Below are positions 1-6,319 of a stretch of DNA of 6,373 bases, one piece after another. Each line of letters begins with the position of its first letter. Within the stretch, counting starts at the first letter, position 1. The notes beneath the pieces are model-generated. The model was given only the letters and a program-made list of their open reading frames with translations, was not told where the DNA came from and did no database searches. Location: positions 1 through 6,373 of the forward strand of contig CAMCUJ010000087.1 of NCBI GenBank assembly GCA_945878965.1, read 5' to 3'. The position numbers and the translations under genes were made by a program. Source of the DNA: an uncultured Clostridia bacterium (lineage in GTDB: Bacteria > Bacillota > Clostridia > Monoglobales > Monoglobaceae).

Positions 1-828
1 TCCGTTTGTAATCGGAAGTCCGACTTCGTCAACATCAATATTTCCGCCAAACCTTGCCTTAACAGTAAGCTTTAATATATTTTCAAGCACACTGCCCGAA
101 AGACCTGTTGTATATGAATTAATCAAAAAGAACAGTGGTTTATCGCTTAAAACCTCCATACAAGTCTTAACAAGCGGAAACACCTCATTTTCTATCTTCC
201 AGACCTCGCCGTTTGGACCTCTGCCGTATGACGGAGGATCCATAATTATTCCGTCATACTTCCTTCCCCGCCTTATTTCACGCTCAACAAATTTCTTTAC
301 ATCATCAACAATATAACGTATAGGATGATCGGAAAGTCCCGAAAGTGCAGCATTCTCCTTAGCCCAGCTTACCATTCCTTTCGATGCGTCAACATGACAT
401 ACCTTGGCTCCGGCAGCCGCTGCCGCAACAGTAGCACCTCCGGTATATGCAAAAAGATTAAGCACATTAATATCGTCACGACCTGAATTTTTGATTATAT
501 CGGAAAACCAGTCCCAGTTAGCCGCCTGCTCGGGAAAAAGTCCCGTATGCTTAAATCCCATCATCTTTATCCCGAATTTCAAATTGCGGTATCCTATAAC
601 CCAGCTTTCGGGAGTCTTGGACTTTTGCTCCCACTTTCCTCCGCCGCTATTGCTTCGATGATAAATTGCAGACGGATTTTTCCACTCTTTAGAAAGCTTA
701 GAATCCTCAACATCCCAAACTATCTGAGGGTCGGGACGTCTTAGTACAAACTTGCCCCATCTTTCGAGTTTTTCTCCGTTTTTTGCATCTATTAATTCAT
801 AATCCATCCATTTATCTGATAAAAACAT
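1..828 (-). CDS. Class I SAM-dependent methyltransferase (COG1092 / RlmI-like), 3' end off the window
   Basis: This frame is open for 276 codons from an ATG at 828-826 to the window edge with no stop, so the gene is partial; the family is usually near 290 residues, so perhaps 10-20 residues are missing. The Rossmann methyltransferase motifs are visible: motif I NLFAYTGGAT (residues 124-133) for S-adenosylmethionine binding, the acidic ribose contact at D147 (CHVDAS), IVDD (173-176), and the catalytic-type DPPSYGRG (197-204). The N-terminal part (KLERWGKFVLRRPDPQ, about 20-35) is typical of the COG1092 group related to 23S rRNA cytosine-C5 methyltransferases. A good RBS (GGAGG, 834-838 on the minus strand) sits 5 bases from the ATG. 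It is transcribed divergently from the ctsR operon and is probably unrelated to it. The family is confident; the exact RNA target cannot be read from the sequence. Confidence 0.9.
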   Translation of the reverse strand, partial: MFLSDKWMDYELIDAKNGEKLERWGKFVLRRPDPQIVWDVEDSKLSKEWKNPSAIYHRSNSGGGKWEQKSKTPESWVIGYRNLKFGIKMMGFKHTGLFPEQAANWDWFSDIIKNSGRDDINVLNLFAYTGGATVAAAAAGAKVCHVDASKGMVSWAKENAALSGLSDHPIRYIVDDVKKFVEREIRRGRKYDGIIMDPPSYGRGPNGEVWKIENEVFPLVKTCMEVLSDKPLFFLINSYTTGLSGSVLENILKLTVKARFGGNIDVDEVGLPITNG

Positions 829-896
829 ATATTCCTCCGTATTTTATCTATAGCTATGTTAAATTTTACTTTCTTCATTTAAGACAATATGTAATA

Positions 897-925
897 ATTA
901 TATCACAAACCATAGATAAAATCAA
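897..925 (-). promoter_or_regulatory. Sigma-A-type promoter of the methyltransferase gene
   Basis: On the minus strand, TTGATT (920-925) and TATAAT (897-902) are separated by exactly 17 bases. A TG one base upstream of the -10 makes it an extended -10 (TGATATAAT). Transcription would begin near 890, giving a leader of about 60 bases before the ATG at 828. The match is close to consensus, but the region is AT-rich, so the call rests on spacing and position. Confidence 0.6.
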
Positions 926-955
926 TATTTAATTCACAATTCAAATGTTGAATAC

Positions 956-983
956 AAAAACGGAGCGAAATAAAATCGCTCCG
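956..983 (-). terminator. Rho-independent terminator reading leftward, after the decayed small-gene remnant
   Basis: A perfect 8-bp stem, CGGAGCGA (961-968) and TCGCTCCG (976-983), encloses a 7-base AT loop. Read on the minus strand it is followed directly by TTTTT (960-956). On the plus strand it is followed by AATATTG with no T tract, so it works leftward. It lies 10 bases beyond the TAA at 996-994, as expected for the terminator of a gene that once occupied 994-1240. Confidence 0.75.
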
Positions 984-993
984 AATATTGAAA

Positions 994-1098
994 TTATTTA
1001 CTGTTAAGAGAGATAAAACCGCTCTTTTTATATTCTTCTCGTCCTTTGGTTATACTTTCTCTTTCGTCATCTGTTAAGTCTGTTTCTAAGAGAGCCGC
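994..1098 (-). pseudogene. Remnant: C-terminal tail of a small, possibly antitoxin-like protein
   Basis: A minus-strand frame is open for 34 codons between an in-frame TAA at 1101-1099 and a TAA at 996-994. It has no start codon and no RBS. The tail contains ETDLTDDERESITKGREEY, which resembles the C-terminal helix of many small antitoxins (Phd/YefM- or RelB-like proteins with a DxxExxxIxxGxxE pattern). Upstream of the TAA, the same frame reads QWDNAEK, preceded by TGA and TAG codons, so the reading frame is broken more than once. A terminator follows at the right distance. The coding origin is inferred from residue pattern and context, and the family assignment is tentative. Confidence 0.4.
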
Positions 1099-1111
1099 TT
1101 ATTTCTCGGCA

Positions 1112-1240
1112 TTATCCCACTGCCTTCACTAAATCAGATAACTCATACAGTTCGTGAGGTGCGATGTCCTGACCGTTTATCCATTCAATAGTATTTCCGC
1201 AATATGCATTTCCCCCTTTATCCTTCCACTTCCTCCGTAT
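1112..1240 (-). pseudogene. Remnant: DUF2442-like C-terminal fragment
   Basis: The minus-strand frame ends in TAA at 1114-1112 and contains GNTIEWINGQDIAPHELYEL, which resembles the C-terminal half of DUF2442 proteins (W-x-N-G-x-D-I-A-P-x-x-L-Y-E). DUF2442 proteins are small, about 80-100 residues, and are often encoded next to toxin-antitoxin-like partners. The open frame extends upstream to an ATG at 1315-1313, but that part is translated from the ctsR promoter and operator and has no RBS, so I do not believe it is coding. Only the last 40 or so codons look like protein. The gene seems to have lost its 5' part, and the following fragment lies in a different frame. Confidence 0.4.
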
Positions 1241-1272
1241 AAAAATATTTTTTAATTTTTTTAAAAAACCTA

Positions 1273-1300
1273 TTGACAAATCCAAATTTCCGTGTATAAT
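1273..1300 (+). promoter_or_regulatory. Sigma-A promoter of the ctsR-mcsA-mcsB-clpC operon
   Basis: A perfect -35 TTGACA (1273-1278) and a perfect -10 TATAAT (1295-1300) are separated by 16 bases. A run of A and T tracts at about 1241-1268 lies just upstream and could act as an UP element. The predicted start of transcription is near 1306-1307, giving a leader of about 100 bases before ctsR. No SigB-type promoter was seen. Confidence 0.88.
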
Positions 1301-1309
1301 ATAATTAAA

Positions 1310-1326
1310 GGTCAAAGAAAGTCAAA
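1310..1326 (+). promoter_or_regulatory. CtsR box 1 (heptad direct repeat operator)
   Basis: GGTCAAA-GAA-AGTCAAA is a perfect match to the known CtsR operator (RGTCAAA, three bases, RGTCAAA). It begins 9 bases after the -10 and covers the start of transcription, so bound CtsR should block initiation or promoter escape. CtsR is encoded by the first gene of the operon, so this is autoregulation. Confidence 0.93.
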
Positions 1327-1331
1327 GTTAA

Positions 1332-1348
1332 AGTCAAAGAAAATCAAA
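1332..1348 (+). promoter_or_regulatory. CtsR box 2 (one-mismatch operator)
   Basis: AGTCAAA-GAA-AATCAAA matches the CtsR operator with one change (A for G in the second heptad). It starts 22 bases after box 1, so the two boxes lie on roughly the same face of the helix. An opposite-strand half-site (AGTCAAT, read from 1359 to 1353) follows 4 bases later. Confidence 0.85.
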
Positions 1349-1405
1349 CTAAATTGACTAATAATAAAAAATGAATTTGATAACTACACAAAGGAGATGA
1401 AAGCG

Positions 1406-1855
1406 ATGGGCTTAAGCAATATAATAGAAGAATTCTTAAAGGAGCTTATTCACGAGGAAAACGGTGAGATTGAGATTAAAAGAAACGAGCTTGCCGGAAA
1501 ATTCAACTGTGTACCGTCACAAATCAATTATGTAATTTCCACAAGGTTTTCACCGGAGCGGGGTTACAAGGTTGAGAGCCGGCGTGGCGGCGGCGGATAT
1601 ATCAGAATAACTCAGATTGGCTATGATGAGGAAAGCGGAGTTATGAGGCTTATAGGATTAATCGGAGATTATCTTTCGTTTCAGAATTCCGAATCTATCA
1701 TTAAAAACCTTTACGAAAACGGAATCATTGACAAGAAAACGGCAAATATTATTCTAAGTGCTGTGAGTGATAATTCACTTATTATCAAGCAGCCGGAAAG
1801 AGATATTGTAAGAGCAAAAATTATGAAGAATATACTTCTTAAAATATGTGAATAA
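1406..1855 (+). CDS. ctsR: CtsR, transcriptional repressor of class III heat-shock genes
   Basis: The protein is 149 residues, normal for CtsR. It represses clp genes by binding the heptad repeats upstream and is inactivated by heat and by McsB. The N-terminal winged-helix domain includes FNCVPSQINYVISTRF (residues 33-48) and the wing loop ESRRGGGGYIRI (57-68), whose glycines form the thermosensor and whose preceding Arg (R60) corresponds to the arginine phosphorylated by McsB in related proteins. The C-terminal dimer domain (about 75-149) ends with ERDIVRAKIMKNI (131-143). The start is taken at the ATG at 1406, giving MGLSNIIEEF as in other CtsR proteins, with AAGGAGATGA (1391-1400) as RBS. 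The ATG at 1397 lies inside that RBS and is unlikely. It is the first gene of the operon, 49 bases before mcsA. Confidence 0.96.
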   Translation: MGLSNIIEEFLKELIHEENGEIEIKRNELAGKFNCVPSQINYVISTRFSPERGYKVESRRGGGGYIRITQIGYDEESGVMRLIGLIGDYLSFQNSESIIKNLYENGIIDKKTANIILSAVSDNSLIIKQPERDIVRAKIMKNILLKICE

Positions 1856-1904
1856 TCTATCAGTATAAATTAATTTTAAAATTCAAAGAAAGGGTGTATA
1901 ATTT

Positions 1905-2465
1905 ATGAAATGTCAGAAATGTAATCAGAGAGAAGCAACAACACATCTTACAAAGGTTATAAACGGAAACAAAACAGAATATCATCTATGCAATGAATGT
2001 GCTAATTCATCAGATGAATTCAAGACGGAATTTAACTCGGTATTTGATACAGACTTTGGCTTTAACAGCTTTTTCGGAAGTATGCTTAAGGACTTTTCAA
2101 TGCCGTCGCTGTTCGGCTCATCAATGTACAATTCCTTAAATCCGCAAAGCTCACGGGTTGTACCTGCATTAAACAGTAAATGTGACGTATGCGGCACTAC
2201 CTTTGAGGAATTTTCAAGAGATGGTCAGATTGGATGCCCTAACTGCTACAATGTATTTAAAAGCCGCCTTGGAGCTCCGCTTCAGAAATTCCATGGAGGC
2301 TCTGAGCATATAGGTAAAATGCCGAACTCAAACAAATCGGAAATAAGTATAAACAAGCGTATAAAACAGCTTGAAACGGAGCTTAACCAAGACGTAATAA
2401 ATCAGAACTTTGAACACGCCGCAGTTCTTCGTGACGAAATTAAAAAGCTTAAGGAACAGCTTTAA
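1905..2465 (+). CDS. mcsA: McsA, zinc-binding activator of the McsB arginine kinase
   Basis: The protein is 186 residues, the usual size. It has two zinc-binding cysteine sets: C3-x2-C6 with C29-x2-C32 at the N terminus, and C93-x2-C96 with C111-x2-C114 in the centre. Between them lies a Phe/Ser-rich, probably flexible segment (about 38-80). The C terminus (150-186) is a UVR-type helical pair containing FEHAAVLRDEIKKLKEQL, the motif also found in UvrB/UvrC and in the ClpC middle domain. In Bacillus subtilis, McsA binds and stimulates McsB and responds to metal or thiol stress through its cysteines; all eight are kept here, so I infer the same role. The RBS is modest (AAAGGGTG, about 9 bases from the ATG). 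The stop codon overlaps the mcsB RBS, which suggests tightly coupled translation of the two partners. Confidence 0.95.
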   Translation: MKCQKCNQREATTHLTKVINGNKTEYHLCNECANSSDEFKTEFNSVFDTDFGFNSFFGSMLKDFSMPSLFGSSMYNSLNPQSSRVVPALNSKCDVCGTTFEEFSRDGQIGCPNCYNVFKSRLGAPLQKFHGGSEHIGKMPNSNKSEISINKRIKQLETELNQDVINQNFEHAAVLRDEIKKLKEQL

Positions 2466-2471
2466 GGAGGT
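2464..2471 (+). promoter_or_regulatory. mcsB ribosome binding site overlapping the mcsA stop
   Basis: AAGGAGGT is a perfect anti-16S match lying 8 bases before the mcsB ATG. It shares two bases with the mcsA TAA (2463-2465). Ribosomes finishing mcsA would clear or re-initiate at this site, which would keep kinase and activator levels linked. Confidence 0.85.
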
Positions 2472-2479
2472 AATTTAAA

Positions 2480-3493
2480 ATGAGTGAAAACATCAACATT
2501 AACAATAACGATATCATACTTACCTCACGAGTAAGACTTGCAAGAAATCTTTCGGATTATCCTTTTGTTACAAAGCTAAACAATGAGCAGTCAAAGGAAA
2601 TTCTTGATATATTCAGAAATTTGACCGGAGATATAAAAACTTCGGATAATTCAAAGATGAGTTTTATAGATTTAAGTTCAATGAAGCAATACGAAAAAGC
2701 GGCACTTATTGAACAGCACATATTAAGTCCCGAAATGATGAATGAAAACATTTCAAGAGGTCTTATACTGAGTCAGGATCAAAAAACCTCTATACTTATA
2801 AACGAAGAGGATCACTTAAGAATACAGCATATGGAAAACGGACTTAATCTTTATAAATGCTTTGAAATTGCAAATGAAGCCGACGATTCAATAGAATCAA
2901 AGGTCAAATATGCTTTTGACGAAACGCTCGGATATCTCACCTGCTGTCCGACAAACGTCGGAACAGGTATGAGAGCCTCTGTAATGCTCCATCTTCCGGC
3001 TCTTTCTCAGACTAACCAGATAGAAAACCTTATCCATTCGCTTTCAACGCTTGGAATTGTATTCAGAGGAATTTACGGAGAGGGCAGCGACTTTAAGGGA
3101 CACATATTCCAGATATCCAATCAGATAACCTTAGGTGTTGAAGAAAAGGCAACAATTGAGCTTATAAACACAATCGCTCTTGACATTGCAAAGCGTGAAA
3201 AGGAATGCAGAAATAAGCTTTACAAAGCAAATAAATTTGAATTTGAAGATAGAATAATGCGTTCCTTGGGAATATTTAAAAACGCCGTAAAAATGACGTC
3301 TGCGGAAGCATTGAAGTTAATTTCCGACATCAGACTCGGAGCTTCAATGGGAATTATAAAGGATATTGAAATAAGCAAATTAAATAAGCTTATGCAGGAC
3401 ATTATGCCGGCAAGCATTACTAAGAATTACAACATCACAGACTCACTTGAACGTGACATAAAACGCTGTGAAATTATTAAAAATATCATTTAA
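2480..3493 (+). CDS. mcsB: McsB, protein arginine kinase
   Basis: McsB transfers phosphate from ATP to arginine side chains, releasing CtsR from DNA and tagging proteins for ClpC-ClpP. The fold is that of the phosphagen kinases: SRVRLARN (residues 16-23), the nucleotide-site segment INEEDHLRIQ (107-116), the active-site Cys in LTCCPTNVGTGMRAS (C156), and the catalytic Glu in RGIYGEGS (E201). The C-terminal domain contains SDIRLGASMGII (282-293). The length, 337 residues, is slightly short because the N terminus lacks about 13 residues compared with Bacillus McsB; the strong RBS and the lack of an upstream in-frame start show that this is the true start. The phosphoarginine-pocket motif RDxxRA near the end reads RDIKRC (325-330), with Cys for Ala. 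All catalytic positions I can identify are intact, so it should be an active kinase rather than a decayed copy. Confidence 0.96.
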   Translation: MSENININNNDIILTSRVRLARNLSDYPFVTKLNNEQSKEILDIFRNLTGDIKTSDNSKMSFIDLSSMKQYEKAALIEQHILSPEMMNENISRGLILSQDQKTSILINEEDHLRIQHMENGLNLYKCFEIANEADDSIESKVKYAFDETLGYLTCCPTNVGTGMRASVMLHLPALSQTNQIENLIHSLSTLGIVFRGIYGEGSDFKGHIFQISNQITLGVEEKATIELINTIALDIAKREKECRNKLYKANKFEFEDRIMRSLGIFKNAVKMTSAEALKLISDIRLGASMGIIKDIEISKLNKLMQDIMPASITKNYNITDSLERDIKRCEIIKNII

Positions 3494-3548
3494 TTAACCA
3501 ACAATATAAAGTAAAACTAAAAAATCACACACAGAAAGGTGGATGCTT

Positions 3549-6014
3549 ATGTTTGAACAAAAGTTTACGGAAAGCGCTAAAAACGCTATAAACCTTGCCG
3601 GAGAGAGCGCACTTGAGCTTGGACATGATTATATCGGAACCGAGCATCTTCTTCTCGGCATAATCAATGAAGGAAGCTCGGTTGCGGCAAAGGCACTTGA
3701 AAAAAATAATATAACCGAGGAAGAAGTTATACAGAAAATTTCTGAGTTCACGGGAGTTTCGGAGCCTATAAAGAGCAGCACTTTAAGCTTTACTCCAAGA
3801 ACCAAATATGTACTTGAGCACAGCTACAGCGAAGCCATAAGACTCGGACACAGCTACATCGGAGCGGAGCATATTCTTATTTCAATACTTCGTGAAACCG
3901 ATAGCCTTGCAGTTTCAATTATAAGCTCGTTAAGAGCAAGCATACAGACTATATACAACGATATACTTAATATGTTATCAGAGAATGGCGGAGAGGGCAA
4001 TTTGGGCTATTCTTCATCTCAAAAGCCGGGCTATAAAAACGGAAAAGGCAAGAATGTAAAGACTCCGACACTTGATAAATTCGGACGTGACCTTACGGAA
4101 ATGGCAAGAGAGAATAAAATCGACCCTATAATCGGACGTGACAGTGCTATAGAGCGAGTTATACAGATACTAAGCCGACGAACCAAAAACAATCCTTGCC
4201 TTATAGGTGAAGCCGGAGTCGGAAAAACAGCGGTTGCAGAGGGCTTGGCACAAAAAATTGTCAGCGGTGAGGTTCCTGAAATTCTTAAAGATAAGAAGGT
4301 TATAACATTAGACCTTTCTTCTATGGTAGCAGGTGCAAAATACAGAGGCGAATTTGAAGAACGATTGAAGGCGGCAATGGACGAGATTAAAAAGGCAGGA
4401 AATATAATAATATTCATTGACGAAATACACACCATAGTCGGAGCGGGAGCGGCAGACGGAGCAATTGATGCGGCCAACATTCTAAAGCCGGCACTTGCAA
4501 GAGGTGAAATTCAGATTGTAGGTGCTACAACTCTTGAAGAATACCGTAAATACATTGAAAAGGATGCCGCACTTGAGCGAAGATTTCAGCCTATAACAAT
4601 TTCAGAGCCTACAATTGAGGAAAGCATAGCAATTCTTACGGGTATACGTGACAAGTACGAAGCACACCACAAGGTAAAAATTACAGATGATGCAATTGAC
4701 GCAGCAGTTAAAATGTCTGTAAGATACATTACGGACAGATTTCTTCCTGACAAAGCAATTGACTTAATTGACGAGGCGGCATCCCGTGTAAGGCTTAAAA
4801 CGCTTACATCACCTCCGGAGATTAAGGAGCTTCAGGATGAGCTTGCAAAGGTAACACAGGAAAAGCAGTCTGCAATAAACTCGCAGGAATACGAAAATGC
4901 GGCAAAGCTACGTGACAAAGAGCAGAAAATAAAGGACAGTCTTAAGGAAAAGCGTGAGAAATGGGAACAGGAGAACCGAAGCAACAACGCAAAGGTAAGC
5001 CGTGAGGAAATAGCTGAAATTATATCATCATGGACAAATATACCTGTTAAGACTCTTGAAGAAGACGAAAGCGAAAGACTTCTTAAGCTTGAAGAAACAC
5101 TTCACAAGAGAGTAATCGGTCAGAGCGAGGCTGTAACTGCGGTTTCAAAATCAATCCGCAGGGGCAGAGTGGGACTTAAGGACCCGAAACGTCCTATAGG
5201 CTCATTCATATTCTTAGGTCCTACAGGCGTAGGTAAAACGGAGCTTTCAAAGGCACTTGCTGAAGCAATGTTCGGTGATGAAGATGCAATTATCCGTATA
5301 GATATGTCAGAGTATATGGAAAAACATTCGGTATCAAGACTTGTAGGCTCGCCTCCGGGATATGTAGGCTATGACGAGGGCGGTCAGCTTACCGAGAAGG
5401 TACGCAGAAAGCCATACTCAGTAGTACTTTTTGACGAGATTGAAAAGGCTCACCCTGATGTATTTAACATAATGCTTCAGATACTTGATGACGGTATTTT
5501 AACCGATTCGCAGGGCAGACGAGTAGATTTCAGAAACACGGTTATAATTATGACTTCAAACTTAGGTTCATCATACATTACCGAAAACAAAAACGCATTG
5601 GGCTTCTCGACATCGGAAAATGCCGATGATAACGGTTACAACGCTATAAAGGAAAACGTAATGACAGAGCTTAAGCGTTCATTCAGACCGGAATTTCTTA
5701 ACAGAGTTGATGATATAATAGTGTTCCATCAGTTAAGTGAAACAGAAATTGAAGAAATTGCAAGAAAAATGCTCAGTCAGCTTTACAGACGCCTTAAGGC
5801 TAATGAAATTGAAGTGGAATTCAGTGACAATGCCGTTAAAAGAATTGCCAAGAACGGCTTTGACCCAATTTACGGTGCAAGACCGTTAAGACGAGCAATT
5901 CAGTCCGAGATTGAGGATATGATTGCTGAAAAAATGCTCAGCGGTGAAGTTAAAAAGAATGATAAAATCGTACTTGATGCAGATGAAAACCAATTTATAA
6001 TTCGTAATGCGTAA
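3549..6014 (+). CDS. clpC: ClpC, AAA+ unfoldase of the ClpCP protease
   Basis: This is a full-length ClpC of 821 residues. The two N-terminal Clp repeats (about 3-70 and 80-143) carry [10 protein letters not shown] and [11 protein letters not shown]32 and E107 correspond to the phosphoarginine-binding glutamates known in Bacillus ClpC. AAA-1 has Walker A GEAGVGKT (220-227), Walker B with D291-E292 and pore loop KYRG (264-267). The middle coiled coil (about 415-480) has a UVR motif, [12 protein letters not shown], which marks ClpC rather than ClpA or ClpE. AAA-2 has Walker A GPTGVGKT (557-564), pore loop GYVG (604-607), Walker B with D629-E630, and the ClpP-docking tripeptide LGF (684-686). 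The start is taken at the ATG at 3549, 6 bases after AAAGGTGG; the ATG at 3543 abuts that RBS and is too close. No separate CtsR box precedes it, so expression should depend on the operon promoter. The last three residues come from a tandem heptamer repeat. Confidence 0.97.
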   Translation: MFEQKFTESAKNAINLAGESALELGHDYIGTEHLLLGIINEGSSVAAKALEKNNITEEEVIQKISEFTGVSEPIKSSTLSFTPRTKYVLEHSYSEAIRLGHSYIGAEHILISILRETDSLAVSIISSLRASIQTIYNDILNMLSENGGEGNLGYSSSQKPGYKNGKGKNVKTPTLDKFGRDLTEMARENKIDPIIGRDSAIERVIQILSRRTKNNPCLIGEAGVGKTAVAEGLAQKIVSGEVPEILKDKKVITLDLSSMVAGAKYRGEFEERLKAAMDEIKKAGNIIIFIDEIHTIVGAGAADGAIDAANILKPALARGEIQIVGATTLEEYRKYIEKDAALERRFQPITISEPTIEESIAILTGIRDKYEAHHKVKITDDAIDAAVKMSVRYITDRFLPDKAIDLIDEAASRVRLKTLTSPPEIKELQDELAKVTQEKQSAINSQEYENAAKLRDKEQKIKDSLKEKREKWEQENRSNNAKVSREEIAEIISSWTNIPVKTLEEDESERLLKLEETLHKRVIGQSEAVTAVSKSIRRGRVGLKDPKRPIGSFIFLGPTGVGKTELSKALAEAMFGDEDAIIRIDMSEYMEKHSVSRLVGSPPGYVGYDEGGQLTEKVRRKPYSVVLFDEIEKAHPDVFNIMLQILDDGILTDSQGRRVDFRNTVIIMTSNLGSSYITENKNALGFSTSENADDNGYNAIKENVMTELKRSFRPEFLNRVDDIIVFHQLSETEIEEIARKMLSQLYRRLKANEIEVEFSDNAVKRIAKNGFDPIYGARPLRRAIQSEIEDMIAEKMLSGEVKKNDKIVLDADENQFIIRNA

Positions 6015-6031
6015 TATGTAATAAGTAATTA
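6004..6031 (+). repeat. Four tandem heptamers, GTAATNN, across the clpC stop codon
   Basis: GTAATGC, GTAATAT, GTAATAA and GTAATTA follow one another without a gap, each starting with GTAAT. The first one and a half units encode the last residues and the stop of ClpC; the rest leads into the terminator hairpin. Such a run is unlikely by chance even in AT-rich DNA and suggests replication slippage or a residue of a heptamer repeat family. Confidence 0.7.
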
Positions 6032-6084
6032 GGACATACAGGAATTTGAATTACAATTCCAATGTATGTCCTATTTGATTTTTA
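6031..6084 (+). terminator. Rho-independent terminator of the ctsR-clpC operon
   Basis: A long stem pairs AGGACATACA (6031-6040) with TGTATGTCCT (6063-6072) and, after a two-base AA bulge, GGAATT (6041-6046) with AATTCC (6055-6060). The loop is 8 bases. It is followed by a T-rich tail (ATTTGATTTTTATTT). It begins 17 bases after the clpC stop and ends the operon. The T tract is interrupted by a G and an A, so termination may be incomplete. Confidence 0.8.
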
Positions 6085-6087
6085 TTT

Positions 6088-6118
6088 CACGGGCGGATAT
6101 GGAATCCGCCTCTACAAA
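6088..6118 (+). repeat. GC-rich hairpin repeat, copy 1
   Basis: The unit begins CACGGGCGGAT and ends ATCCGCCTCTACAAA. The arms GGCGGAT (6092-6098) and ATCCGCC (6104-6110) are a perfect 7-bp inverted repeat around ATGGA. The outer CACGGG and CTACAAA edges are shared with copy 3, so both belong to one dispersed repeat family rather than being separate terminators. No T tract follows. Confidence 0.7.
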
Positions 6119-6149
6119 AGCGGTTGCCATTTACCCTATTCACATGCCG

Positions 6150-6180
6150 CGCGGGACGTTGGGACGCCGTCCCATACTAC
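6150..6180 (+). repeat. GC-rich hairpin repeat, diverged copy 2
   Basis: GGGACG (6153-6158) and CGTCCC (6168-6173) form a 6-bp stem around a 9-base loop. The loop contains most of a second GGGACG (6161-6166). The right edge ATACTAC looks like a changed form of the CTACA edge in copies 1 and 3. It is assigned to the same type of repeat by layout and GC content, less surely than the others. Confidence 0.5.
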
Positions 6181-6213
6181 CTCATAACATCTAAAAATAT
6201 ACAATCCTCAGCG

Positions 6214-6229
6214 GACAGCAATTGCTCTC
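6214..6229 (+). repeat. Palindrome AGCAATTGCT, possible degenerate copy of the hairpin repeat
   Basis: AGCAATTGCT (6217-6226) is a perfect 10-base palindrome. Beyond one mismatched pair, GA and TC extend the symmetry to 6214-6229. It abuts copy 3 and is followed by CACA, like an altered right edge. It could instead be a protein-binding site or chance. Confidence 0.35.
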
Positions 6230-6230
6230 A

Positions 6231-6259
6231 CACGGGCGAACACAGTTCGCCCCTACAAA
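6231..6259 (+). repeat. GC-rich hairpin repeat, copy 3
   Basis: This is the best-formed copy: GGGCGAAC (6234-6241) and GTTCGCCC (6245-6252) make a perfect 8-bp stem around ACA. The flanks are CAC on the left and CTACAAA on the right. The edges match copy 1 while the arm sequence differs and stays complementary, which shows that structure and edges, not arm sequence, are conserved. Confidence 0.75.
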
Positions 6260-6319
6260 TCAAAAATGTAAAGCTTTAGTTATTGCAAGGTACTACAATG
6301 TCACCGCCGAATTATATCT
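6260..6319. other. Non-coding spacer with no recognised feature
   Basis: Between hairpin copy 3 and the possible insertion-sequence end I see no open frame with an RBS, no RNA gene and no convincing promoter. The rest of the 6015-6373 gap is accounted for by the heptamers, the terminator and the hairpin repeats. Confidence 0.6.

Noticed and set aside
404..744. Two plus-strand open frames of 85 and 65 codons opposite the methyltransferase
   Set aside because: They lie antisense to a clear methyltransferase frame, have no RBS, and their translations show no family features.
938..953. ATTCAA-ATG-TTGAAT inverted repeat beside the leftward terminator
   Set aside because: It is a short AT-rich 6-bp repeat with a 3-base loop, no T tract of its own and no clear link to a gene; it is likely chance.
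1241..1315. Upstream part of the minus-strand open frame that begins at 1315
   Set aside because: This part covers the ctsR promoter, an A/T tract and part of CtsR box 1 and has no RBS. Only the section below about 1240 looks protein-like.
1397..1405. ATG at 1397 as the ctsR start
   Set aside because: It lies inside the AAGGAGATGA ribosome binding site with no spacing. The ATG at 1406 has proper spacing and gives the family-typical N terminus.
1982..3417. Short minus-strand frames inside mcsA and mcsB
   Set aside because: They are antisense to well-conserved genes, have no RBS, and show no recognisable motif.
3494..3548. A separate clpC promoter or CtsR box in the mcsB-clpC gap
   Set aside because: The 55 bases contain no RGTCAAA heptad and no -35/-10 pair with good spacing, so clpC appears to depend on the operon promoter.
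4031..4480. A 149-codon minus-strand open frame inside clpC
   Set aside because: It is the antisense shadow of the conserved AAA-1 domain, with Ser/Ala/Ile-rich low-complexity translation and no RBS.
6088..6259. A CRISPR array or a series of terminators in the GC-rich hairpin cluster
   Set aside because: The units are not identical direct repeats with regular spacers, and none is followed by a T tract, so neither reading fits.
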